Below are positions 1 through 7,665 of a DNA stretch of 64,000 nt, piece after piece. The notes under the pieces were generated by a model. That model did no database searches, had not been told where the DNA came from, and worked only from the letters and a program-made list of their open reading frames with translations. The stretch's first letter is position 1; each line of letters begins with the position of its first letter. A program made the translations under genes and the position numbers. Origin of the DNA: Lentzea sp. NEAU-D7 (GTDB taxonomy: Bacteria; Actinomycetota; Actinomycetes; Mycobacteriales; Pseudonocardiaceae); assembly GCF_026242055.1 (NCBI RefSeq), contig NZ_JAPJDL010000013.1, positions 127,357 to 191,356 on the forward strand. Reading direction: 5' to 3'.

Positions 1-713
1 TCCGGCCGCACGACCACCGCTGGCACAAGGGCGTGCAGATGACCGCGACCGACGTGTCGGGGGAGAACTTCTGGGGTGGCGTCACGTACGTGCGCGACCG
101 GGGCTACGCGGCGCTGTCGAACGTCGGAACCATGCGGCACGAGGAGTTCGAGGTCGACGGTGCCCGGTTCGACGAGCGGCTGTCCTGGTTCACCGAAGAG
201 GAAGAACGGTGGGTCGGCGAGTCGCGTTCGTTCGCCGTGCGCGACGTCGAGGAAGACTCGTGGACGCTGGAGTTCGCCACCACCCTGACGAACCTGCGTG
301 CCGAGCCGCTGGTGTTCGGCAGCCCGACGACGAACGGGCGTGAGCTGGCCGGGTACACCGGGTTCTTCTGGCGCGGCCCGCGTTCATTCACCGACGGCAC
401 CGTGATCGCCGCCGACGGGGGAGCAGGGCAGGAGATGATGGGCAAGGCCGCGCGCTGGCTCGCGTTCATCGGCCGGCACGACGAGGTCGACCGCACGTCG
501 ACGCTGCTGTTCCTGGACCACCCGGACAACAAGAACACGCACTGGTTCGTGCGCAGCACGCCGTTCGCGGCGGTCAACCCGTCCTTCGCGTTCTTCGACA
601 CGGTGGAGCTGGCGCCCGGTGCGGCGCTGACCCTGCGCTACCGGCTCGTCGTGGCCGACGGCGAGTGGGACAGGGCGCAACTGGAATCCCATGTGGAGGA
701 ACATCCGTGGTGA
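1..713 (+). CDS. DUF6807 (PmoA-like) family protein, 5'-truncated by the window
   Basis: The frame is already open at base 3 and runs to the TGA at 711-713, leaving 236 residues; the true start lies before the window. The first visible residues, RPHDHRWHKGVQ, match the His-rich segment of DUF6807 (PmoA-like) proteins, and the remainder is one beta-rich domain ending in LRYRLVVADGEW. Such proteins are usually cytosolic and are often found beside sugar oxidoreductases and glycan-utilisation genes, but their biochemical role is not established. The stop overlaps the start of the next gene (GTGGTGA), so the two are probably translated together. The family call is fairly secure; any function is not. 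Confidence 0.7.
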   Translation, partial: RPHDHRWHKGVQMTATDVSGENFWGGVTYVRDRGYAALSNVGTMRHEEFEVDGARFDERLSWFTEEEERWVGESRSFAVRDVEEDSWTLEFATTLTNLRAEPLVFGSPTTNGRELAGYTGFFWRGPRSFTDGTVIAADGGAGQEMMGKAARWLAFIGRHDEVDRTSTLLFLDHPDNKNTHWFVRSTPFAAVNPSFAFFDTVELAPGAALTLRYRLVVADGEWDRAQLESHVEEHPW

Positions 714-1420
714 CACCGTTTCCCGGTGGGATCGGGATCTCCGGCCTGAGGGTGTACGACTGGCCGGCGGTGGACGGGGTCTGCGGCGGCTCGCCGCACG
801 TCCACCTCGCGTGCTCGGAGTGCTACTACGTGGTCGGCGGGCAGGGCAGCGTCCAGACCCTGACCCGCCGCGGGTTCGCCGAGACACCGCTGCGTGAGGG
901 CACCGTCGCCTGGTTCACGCCCGGCACGATCCACCGCCTGGTCAACGACGGCGACCTGCGGATCCTCGTCGTGATGCAGAACAGCGGCCTGCCCGAGGCG
1001 GGCGACGCGGTGTTCACGTTCCCCCCGGAGGTGCTGGCGGACCCGGAGGACTACTCGGCGCACGCCCGGGCCGGTGACGAGGAGTCGGCCCGGCGGCGCA
1101 GGGACCTGGCCCTGGAAGGGTTTCTCGAGCTGAGACGACGCGTCGAGGCGGGCGAGGACGTGGCGCTGGACGACTTCTACCGCTCCGCGGCGCGGCTGAA
1201 GCAGGGCGTTCTGGGCGACTGGGAGAAGCGGTGGCGGGCCGGTGCCCTGGCCTCGGCCGAGCGCACCGGCGAGCAGCTGGACCGCCTGCGGGACGGCGAC
1301 ATCGGCCACCTCGCGGAGGCGGACGTCCACGTGGTGCGCGCGGAAGGGCCGAGGCGGTTCGGCATGTGCGGCCGGCTCGACGTCCACGACCCGGCCGACG
1401 GACGCTCACCGCACGACTGA
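707..1420 (+). CDS. cupin-domain protein
   Basis: A 237-residue cytosolic protein. The GTG at 707 is chosen because GGAGGA lies at 695-700, six bases upstream; the longer GTG at 665 has no such site. Residues 20-100 form a single cupin: GGSPHVHLACSECYYVV supplies the His/Glu metal-ligand block and TPGTIHRLVNDGDL the second His block. The C-terminal 120 residues are Arg/Glu-rich and helical and carry no motif I recognise. Cupins of this kind often act on or sense sugars, and its overlap with the DUF6807 gene suggests a shared role, perhaps with a pectin or galactan breakdown product. The substrate is unknown. Confidence 0.7.
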   Translation: MVTPFPGGIGISGLRVYDWPAVDGVCGGSPHVHLACSECYYVVGGQGSVQTLTRRGFAETPLREGTVAWFTPGTIHRLVNDGDLRILVVMQNSGLPEAGDAVFTFPPEVLADPEDYSAHARAGDEESARRRRDLALEGFLELRRRVEAGEDVALDDFYRSAARLKQGVLGDWEKRWRAGALASAERTGEQLDRLRDGDIGHLAEADVHVVRAEGPRRFGMCGRLDVHDPADGRSPHD

Positions 1421-1424
1421 CCCG

Positions 1425-1458
1425 TCGAGTCGAACCACCCGTCGAACCGTCCGTCGAA
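1425..1458. repeat. TCGA(A) motif cluster, 12-bp direct repeat
   Basis: Just upstream of the GH16 gene, TCGA begins at 1425, 1430, 1442 and 1454. The last three are TCGAA exactly 12 bp apart (TCGAACCACCCG, TCGAACCGTCCG, TCGAATCGGCGG). Tandem placement on one face of the helix suggests cooperative binding by a regulator, but no such protein is identified. Similar clusters precede other polysaccharide-degrading genes in the window. Confidence 0.5.
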
Positions 1459-1506
1459 TCGGCGGAACTGTTGTGCGGCAACGAGTTCGTCCTGGACAGT
1501 GAGGCG

Positions 1507-2289
1507 ATGAGAATCGCAGCAGGCGCACTCGTCGTCGTCCTCACGGCCGCCTCCACCACTCCCGCGAACGCGGCGGCGTGGGAAGAGGTGATCGGGACCG
1601 GGTCCTTCAGCGGCTACGGCGCGCTGGAGTCGGAGTGGAACTACCGCTACCCGTGGGGCTCCGACCACAACGGCACGGCCAGGATGTACGCGAGCCCCAG
1701 CGACCACAACCACGTGTCGCTGTCCGGCGGCGTGCTGACGGTGAAGGCGACCCGCATCTCCTGGGACGAGGGCAACAGCAGCGCCGACCCGCACCTGCCC
1801 ATCCGCTACCACTCCGGTGCGATCCACGCGAAGGAGCACGTCGTGGTGAACGACCAGTTCCCGAACTGGGAGGTGAAGGGAGACTTCCAGGCACCCTCCA
1901 CCCGCGGCACCTGGCCCGCGTTCTGGTTGACCGGCGTCAACAGCTGGCCGCCTGAAAGTGACATCTTGGAGTTCAAGGGCGACAACCGGAACTGGTTCAA
2001 CACCTTCCGGTCGTCCAGCGACGTGTCGAGCTCGATCGTCAGCGTGTCCTCACCGGGCTCGTGGCACACCTACCGGGCGTGGATGACCAAGGTGAACGGC
2101 ACCGACGTCGACATCCACTACTACCTCGACGGCAGGTGGGTCGCCAAGCACACCGCGCGGAACTTCGTCGGCAAGCCGCTCTGGGTGGTCATCAACCTGC
2201 AGATGGAGGGCTCGTCCGGTAGCCCCGGCCCGACCGCGGAGACCGTCTACCGCGCCCGCAACGTCTACATCGGACGTACGCGGGCGTGA
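1507..2289 (+). CDS. secreted GH16 family glycoside hydrolase
   Basis: A 260-residue secreted enzyme. The start is the ATG at 1507, which opens a Sec signal peptide (about residues 1-23, cleavage near ANA-AAW); the open frame further upstream runs through the cupin gene and the repeat cluster and is not used. The mature protein is one concanavalin-like jelly roll with the GH16 catalytic signature E150-S-D-I-L-E155 (nucleophile E150, acid/base E155). No carbohydrate-binding module is attached. GH16 includes laminarinases, agarases and endo-beta-1,3-galactanases. With a GH30, a BNR_4 protein and a GH2 beta-galactosidase next door, activity on the beta-1,3-galactan backbone of arabinogalactan is a reasonable guess; beta-glucan is the alternative. 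Confidence 0.8.
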   Translation: MRIAAGALVVVLTAASTTPANAAAWEEVIGTGSFSGYGALESEWNYRYPWGSDHNGTARMYASPSDHNHVSLSGGVLTVKATRISWDEGNSSADPHLPIRYHSGAIHAKEHVVVNDQFPNWEVKGDFQAPSTRGTWPAFWLTGVNSWPPESDILEFKGDNRNWFNTFRSSSDVSSSIVSVSSPGSWHTYRAWMTKVNGTDVDIHYYLDGRWVAKHTARNFVGKPLWVVINLQMEGSSGSPGPTAETVYRARNVYIGRTRA

Positions 2290-2291
2290 GA

Positions 2292-2326
2292 GGAGGTGGC
2301 CCCGGTCGGACACCGGGGCCACCTCC
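2292..2326. terminator. bidirectional terminator hairpin
   Basis: A perfect 15-bp stem (GGAGGTGGCCCCGGT, then its complement after the loop CGGAC) lies between the stops of the convergent GH16 and GH2 genes. It can terminate both transcripts. Confidence 0.85.
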
Positions 2327-2331
2327 CGTGG

Positions 2332-5300
2332 TCAGGCCCCCGCCGGAAGGCGCGACCGGGCCTCCTGCGACGTCAGCGGCCGCATCGTGATCGTGTACTC
2401 GTAGGTGCTGTCGGGACGGACCTGGCTGCGCTGCCGCACCGGGTTCGGCGTGTCACCGACACCGGTCACGGCGTGGTCGGCGTGCAGCGTGAAGTACCCC
2501 TTGTTGCGCTGCAACATGAACGGGTACGCGGCACGCTCGATGTCGTCGTACTGCGTCACGCTGACCTCGCGGGCTCCCGACACCAGCAGACCGGACGTGC
2601 GCCCGTCGGTGAGCAACGCCCACCGGGTGTCGGTGTGGTTGCCGTGGTCCTGCGGGCGGTGGTACTCGACGTACTGGTCGGCCACCGAGGTGGAGTGCAC
2701 GCCGATCGGCGTGCCGTCCCTGCGGTCGACGTAGCTCTCCGCCTTCCTGCCGTACCAGGAGAACTCGGAGAAGCGGTCGGGAACGGAGAGCTGGACGCCG
2801 ATGCGCGGCAGGTACGGCAGGGTGCGCACGGAGCCCTGCGGCGTCACCCGGTGCCCGAGCCGCAGCACGCCGGCCGAGTCCACCGAGTAGACCATCGTCT
2901 GGTCGAACCACGCCCCGCTGACACCGGGCGCGGCCACCTTGCTGTCCACGACGATCCGGGTGGTCTTGTGGCCGTCCTTCTCCACGCGCACACCGGTCAC
3001 CGCGGTCTCCAGCCGGTCGAGTCCCGCCTTGCGCCAGTCCTCGCCCTCGGCGCGGCCCCACGTGTAGGTCTCGTTGCTGATCGGCGCACGCCACGCGTCG
3101 AGCTTCGGGCCGCTGGCGAGCAGCTCGCGGCCCCACGACTTGATGGACGTCAGTGCGCCGGACTTCTTGTCGACCGTGTAGGTGGCGCCTGCCGCCGTGG
3201 CGGTGACCTTCTGGGCGTCCTCCTGGGTGAACACGACGGCCCAGTCGAGCGGCGCCCTGTCCAGACCGGGAACGCGGCTGCCGCCCAGTGAGAACTGGTC
3301 GTGCGCGAGCACGTGCCCGGCGGGCAGCAGCGGTGCCGCGGACGCCGTGACGGTCTCGACGGTCAGGAACCGTTCGCGATCGGCGTCGTTGACCGGCACC
3401 GGCAGCGAGATCGGCGCGGTCGAGGCCGCGGCGACCCGCAACGGCTGTTCGCCGCTCTTGACCACCCGTGAGCCTTCGGTGACCCGCCAGCGCAGGGTGA
3501 GGTCGTCGGTGCCGGTGAACTGCCGCTCGTTGGTCACCGACAGCACACCGCCGGAGTAGCCGAACCGGATCGGCTGGTGGGCCCACGCCATCTGCGTGGT
3601 CTCCGGCTGGGGCTTGCGGTCCGTGCCGATCAGTCCATCCACACCGGACAGCGTCGACCCGTACGCGAAGTGCGTGCCGTGCTCCCGCACGCTGTCGAAG
3701 TCGAGCGCCAGCACGGCGCCACCGGACGGGGCGGAGGAGACGCCGAGCTCGGCCGCCGGCAACGCCCGGTCGTAGACGCGCACGTCGTCGACCTCACCGC
3801 GGGCCATCCAGCCGACGGTCGACGGGTCGTTCCACGACATCTCGAAGTCGCGGCCGATGTTCACGTCCGCCGCCGAGTGGTCGATCGGGCCGGTGAACGG
3901 CAGGGTGCCGACCTCGGCGCCGTCGATGTACAGCCGCAGCGCGGTGCCGTCGTAGGTGCCGCTGACCCGGTGCCACTTGCCGTAGAAGTCGGCGGGCACC
4001 TTCGCCTGCACGGCGCGCCACGTGCCGCTGTGGATGAAGAACTCGAGCGTGGTCTCGTTCTTCATCTTGAGCGTCCACTGGTGGTCGCCCTTGGCGATGA
4101 TGGGGAACTGGCCCGTCCACCTGCCGGGCTTGACCCACGCGTCGAGCGTCAGCGCGGTGCCGGTGATGTCGAGCTTGCGGTCCCGGTAGACCTCGACGAA
4201 GTCGTCGAGCCCGGACAGCGACAGCGCCTTGCCGCGGTGGCCGTCGACGAGCTTCGGTGCGCCCGACAACAACGCCGTGATGTCGTTGCCCGAACTGTCG
4301 GGTGCGATGCGGGTCTTCTGCTTGATGTTCTGCTCGGCCCAGTCCCAGATGAAGCCGCCCTGGGTCTGCGGGTGGGCCCGGATGATGTCCCAGAACTCGC
4401 GGAAGTTGCCCAGGCTGTTGCCCATCGCGTGGGCGTACTCGCCGAAGATCAGCGGCTTGGTCGTGCTCTTCGCCTGCTCGGCGAACCTCTCCGGCGACGG
4501 GTAGCGCGGCCCCCACACGTCGGCGAAGGGCGCGTCGCCGTCGGGGTTGTTGGACTGGTGGTAGATCGGCCTCGACGGGTCGTTGGCCTTGAGCCAGCGC
4601 GCCATCTCGTAGTGGTGCGCACCGAGCCCGGCCTCGTTGCCGGTGTCCCACAGGAAGACGCTCGGGTGGTTCTTGTCGCGCTCGACCATGCCGATCAAGC
4701 GGTCCAGGAACGTGTCACGCCACTCCGGCTGGTCGGCCTGGCACCACCTGGAGCAGTTCTCGTGGTTGTGCGTCTCGATGTCGACCTCGTCGTCGATCCA
4801 GAGGCCGTGCTTGTCCGCCAGGTCGTAGAAGTACGGGTCGCTCGGGTAGTGCGAGGTGCGCACGGCGTTGACGTTGAGCTGCTCCATGAGCGCCACGTCG
4901 CGTTCCTGCGCAGCGCGGGGGACGTGCCGGCCGTGGTCGGGGTCGGTCTCCGCGCGGTTGACGCCCTTGAACAGCACGCGCTTGCCGTTGACCAGCAGCG
5001 TCCGGTCCCGGATCTCGATCTCGCGGAAGCCGGTGGTGTCACTGGTGATGTGGGTGATCTTGCCGTCGGGCGCGGTGAGGGTCAGCACGACGGTGTAGAG
5101 GTTCGGCGTCTCGTCGGTCCACTTGGCCGGGTTGCGGACGGGGAGTGTCAGGCGTGCGGTGCTGCCATCGGTGTCCTGGCTCGCCGAACCGACTTCCGCG
5201 CCCTTGGAGTCACGCAGACTGGCGGTGACGCGGTGGGTGCCGGTGGTGCCGCCGGGCTTGTGGCCCAGCTCGACGTCCGCGGTGAGGGTCGCGTCGGTGT

Positions 5301-6072
5301 AGGTGGCGTCGAGGTCGGTCTTGAGCGCGACGTCCTGGATGAACGTGGCGGGCGTCGAGTAGAGCGAGACCGAGCGGAAGATGCCCGAGTACCGCCACTG
5401 GTCGTAGTCCTCGAGGTAGGAACCGGCGCTCCAGCGGTGCACCTGCACGGCGATCTTGTTGCGGCCCGGTCGCAGCGCGGAGGAGATGTCGAACTCGGCC
5501 GGGGTGTACCCACCCTGGTCGTAACCGATGTACGTGCCGTTGACCCACACGAAGTAGCCGGACGTCACGCCCTCGAAGCGCACGAACGTCGCGCGCTCGG
5601 TCCAGTCGGCCGGCACCTCGAAGTCGCGGACGTACGCACCGGTCGGGTTCACGTCGCGGGGCACGCGGGGCGGGTCGTCCGGCTGCACCTCCGTGGCGAT
5701 GTTGCGGAAGATCGGGTGGTCCAGGCCGTCGGTCTGCCAGGTGTGCGGCACGGTCACCGTGCGCCAGCCGGACGTGTCGTGGTCGTCGGCGTAGAACCGC
5801 GCCGGGACGTCGGCGGGCTTGTCCGCCATGGAGATCCGCCATTTGCCGTCCAGCGACCGCGTGAACGGGGTGCGCTCGTCCCCGCGCACGGCCGACGCGA
5901 CGTCCGCCTGGGGGAGCAGCAACGCGTGGTGCGGCTCCTGCCCCTCGGCGGTCCTGCGCGGATCCTCGAGGTAGGTGTGCACGTCCGGAGGTGGATCGGC
6001 CGCGGACGCGACCGGTGTCATCGAACCCGCCGCAACCAACAGCACCGTGGCAAGAACAATCGCGCGCCGCAC
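2332..6072 (-). CDS. secreted GH2 beta-galactosidase with inserted LamG domain
   Basis: A 1246-residue exported LacZ-type enzyme. The GTG start has GGAGG six bases upstream; the signal peptide ends near VASA-AD. In order: sugar-binding jelly roll (about 60-250), immunoglobulin-like domain, TIM barrel with DTGNEAG (acid/base Glu) and LIFGEYAHAMGNS (nucleophile Glu), then a LamG/concanavalin-like insert of roughly 190 residues (DFVEVYRDRKLDITG to YDRALPAAELG), followed by the LacZ domain 4 and the C-terminal beta-galactosidase supersandwich. The insert sits between the barrel and the C-terminal domains, as in some secreted actinobacterial GH2 enzymes, and probably binds polysaccharide. The enzyme likely removes terminal beta-galactose from pectic galactan or arabinogalactan outside the cell. 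It diverges from the BNR_4/GH30 pair. Confidence 0.85.
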   Translation of the reverse strand: MRRAIVLATVLLVAAGSMTPVASAADPPPDVHTYLEDPRRTAEGQEPHHALLLPQADVASAVRGDERTPFTRSLDGKWRISMADKPADVPARFYADDHDTSGWRTVTVPHTWQTDGLDHPIFRNIATEVQPDDPPRVPRDVNPTGAYVRDFEVPADWTERATFVRFEGVTSGYFVWVNGTYIGYDQGGYTPAEFDISSALRPGRNKIAVQVHRWSAGSYLEDYDQWRYSGIFRSVSLYSTPATFIQDVALKTDLDATYTDATLTADVELGHKPGGTTGTHRVTASLRDSKGAEVGSASQDTDGSTARLTLPVRNPAKWTDETPNLYTVVLTLTAPDGKITHITSDTTGFREIEIRDRTLLVNGKRVLFKGVNRAETDPDHGRHVPRAAQERDVALMEQLNVNAVRTSHYPSDPYFYDLADKHGLWIDDEVDIETHNHENCSRWCQADQPEWRDTFLDRLIGMVERDKNHPSVFLWDTGNEAGLGAHHYEMARWLKANDPSRPIYHQSNNPDGDAPFADVWGPRYPSPERFAEQAKSTTKPLIFGEYAHAMGNSLGNFREFWDIIRAHPQTQGGFIWDWAEQNIKQKTRIAPDSSGNDITALLSGAPKLVDGHRGKALSLSGLDDFVEVYRDRKLDITGTALTLDAWVKPGRWTGQFPIIAKGDHQWTLKMKNETTLEFFIHSGTWRAVQAKVPADFYGKWHRVSGTYDGTALRLYIDGAEVGTLPFTGPIDHSAADVNIGRDFEMSWNDPSTVGWMARGEVDDVRVYDRALPAAELGVSSAPSGGAVLALDFDSVREHGTHFAYGSTLSGVDGLIGTDRKPQPETTQMAWAHQPIRFGYSGGVLSVTNERQFTGTDDLTLRWRVTEGSRVVKSGEQPLRVAAASTAPISLPVPVNDADRERFLTVETVTASAAPLLPAGHVLAHDQFSLGGSRVPGLDRAPLDWAVVFTQEDAQKVTATAAGATYTVDKKSGALTSIKSWGRELLASGPKLDAWRAPISNETYTWGRAEGEDWRKAGLDRLETAVTGVRVEKDGHKTTRIVVDSKVAAPGVSGAWFDQTMVYSVDSAGVLRLGHRVTPQGSVRTLPYLPRIGVQLSVPDRFSEFSWYGRKAESYVDRRDGTPIGVHSTSVADQYVEYHRPQDHGNHTDTRWALLTDGRTSGLLVSGAREVSVTQYDDIERAAYPFMLQRNKGYFTLHADHAVTGVGDTPNPVRQRSQVRPDSTYEYTITMRPLTSQEARSRLPAGA

Positions 6073-6177
6073 GCTGAACCTCCATGTTCAGACAGAACCG
6101 AACACAAGTGAACAGTCGAGGCGGAGAGGCGACAAGGGGCCGCGAGGTCCGTGCCGTTCACACAACACTCGCTGTTA

Positions 6178-6213
6178 TCGAACAACTCGACGCTTGCGTT
6201 CGATTTTGTTCGA
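6178..6213. repeat. TCGA motif cluster in the GH2/BNR_4 divergent promoter region
   Basis: TCGA starts at 6178, 6187, 6200 and 6210 (contexts ATCGAAC, CTCGAC, GTTCGAT, GTTCGAC) within 36 bp. The 188-bp region between the divergent starts also holds TGTTC/GAAC half-sites at about 6083-6112 nearer the GH2 start. It probably serves one or both divergent promoters. Confidence 0.45.
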
Positions 6214-6260
6214 CCTCACGCTCCGGGAACGAGCCCCAACCGCGACCAGCCGGAGGAACC

Positions 6261-7664
6261 GTGAAGAGGACAGCCCTGAGCCTGGTGGCGGCGGTGCTGC
6301 TGGGCGTGCCGGGAACCGCGGTGAGCGCGCCCGCGGCGGCACCGGCGGTCAGCCTCGTCGGAGACACGCTGCTCGACGCCTCAGCGCTGTACTTCGTGTC
6401 CTACGACGGGGTGGTGAACAACAACTCGTTCCAACAGGACGCGATCCTGACCTATCAGGGACGTCAGTATGCGACCTGGTACACCGCGAGCCGCAACGCC
6501 GTGGTCGCGCGGCGATCCGTCGGCAGCACGCGGTGGGAGACCGTGGTCCTGCCGCACCAGCTCAGCGCCGACGACTCGCACAACGTGATCTCGCTGGGGA
6601 TCTCCCCGCAGGACAACACGATCCACGTCGCGCTGGACACGCACAACACGCGCTTGTTCTACTTCCGCTCCCAGCCCGGCCTCGCGACCGGTGCCCAGCA
6701 GTGGAACGCCGCCGCGTTCGGTTCCGCGCAGCGCACACTCGGCGGCGTCGAGCTCGGTGCCATGACGTACCCGCAGTTCGTCGTGACGCCCGAGGGCAGG
6801 CTGCAGTTCAGCTACCGCTCCGGGGGCTCCGGCAACGGCGTCAACGAACTGGCCGAGTACTCCGGCGGCACCTGGCGCAAGCTCGGCGGCTGGTCCTCCG
6901 CCACCGGTTCTTACACCGGACCGAACGGTGTCGTGTCCACCACCCGCAACATGTACCTGCACGGCCTCACGTACGACCGGAGTGGACGGTTGCACGCCGC
7001 TTTCACCTGGCGTGAGGGCAATGCCGGGGTGCTGTGCAACTCGGGTGGGCTGACCAACCACGACACCGGCTACGTCTACAGCGACGACCGCGGCCGGACG
7101 TGGCGCAACGGTGCCGGAACCGCGGTGGGCACCACCGGCGGCACACCGGTGCACGTCAACTCCCCGGGCCTGGTGGCCGATCCGCTCGACCCGAACCACG
7201 GCCTGATGAACCAGGAGAGCCAGGCCGTGGACGCCCAGGGCCGTCCGCACGTGGTGATCAGCTACGTCCCCGGCCGGTTCACCCAGTGCGTGTCGAACTA
7301 CTCGCAGCAGCGCACGCAGTACGGCCGCACCTTCCACGTCTTCCGCGGGGCGGACGGCAGGTGGACCAAGAGGGAGGTCCCGGTCCCGCCGAACCACACG
7401 CAGCGCACGAAGATCGTGTTCGACCGGGACGACAACGCCTACCTCGTGCAGCCGCGCGGGAGGATCGTGGCGGCGAGCAAGGCCAGCGGGTGGACGGACT
7501 GGACGACGTTGTTCGACCGACCGTCACTGCGGGCGTTCGGCGAGGTGAACGTGGACGCGTCCCGCGTCGCGTCCGAGGGGATCCTGTCGGTGCAGTACCA
7601 GCAGACCTCCAGCGGCACCACGCCGTCACCGATCCGCGTCGCCGACTTCCGGCTGGGAGCCTGA
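6261..7664 (+). CDS. secreted BNR_4 beta-propeller protein (GH145/PL42-like candidate)
   Basis: A 467-residue exported protein. The GTG at 6261 is preceded by GGAGG at 6252-6256 and opens a signal peptide cleaved near VSA-PAAA. The body resembles the BNR_4 (PF15892) propeller: repeated Asp/Gly-rich turns such as YVYSDDRGRTW and YLVQPRGRIVAASK, and the family-like opening DGVVNNNSFQQDAILTYQG. Members of this fold include ulvan lyases (PL24/25) and enzymes cutting the terminal rhamnose-glucuronate cap of arabinogalactan (GH145, PL42). The adjoining GH30, one base downstream, argues for the arabinogalactan role. Exact activity, hydrolase or lyase, cannot be decided by reading. Confidence 0.7.
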   Translation: MKRTALSLVAAVLLGVPGTAVSAPAAAPAVSLVGDTLLDASALYFVSYDGVVNNNSFQQDAILTYQGRQYATWYTASRNAVVARRSVGSTRWETVVLPHQLSADDSHNVISLGISPQDNTIHVALDTHNTRLFYFRSQPGLATGAQQWNAAAFGSAQRTLGGVELGAMTYPQFVVTPEGRLQFSYRSGGSGNGVNELAEYSGGTWRKLGGWSSATGSYTGPNGVVSTTRNMYLHGLTYDRSGRLHAAFTWREGNAGVLCNSGGLTNHDTGYVYSDDRGRTWRNGAGTAVGTTGGTPVHVNSPGLVADPLDPNHGLMNQESQAVDAQGRPHVVISYVPGRFTQCVSNYSQQRTQYGRTFHVFRGADGRWTKREVPVPPNHTQRTKIVFDRDDNAYLVQPRGRIVAASKASGWTDWTTLFDRPSLRAFGEVNVDASRVASEGILSVQYQQTSSGTTPSPIRVADFRLGA

Positions 7665-7665
7665 C

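Noticed and set aside
3577..6111. Very long plus-strand open frame opposite the GH2 gene
   Set aside because: Low-complexity Val/Arg/Gly composition typical of antisense frames in high-GC genes; no start signal or homology.
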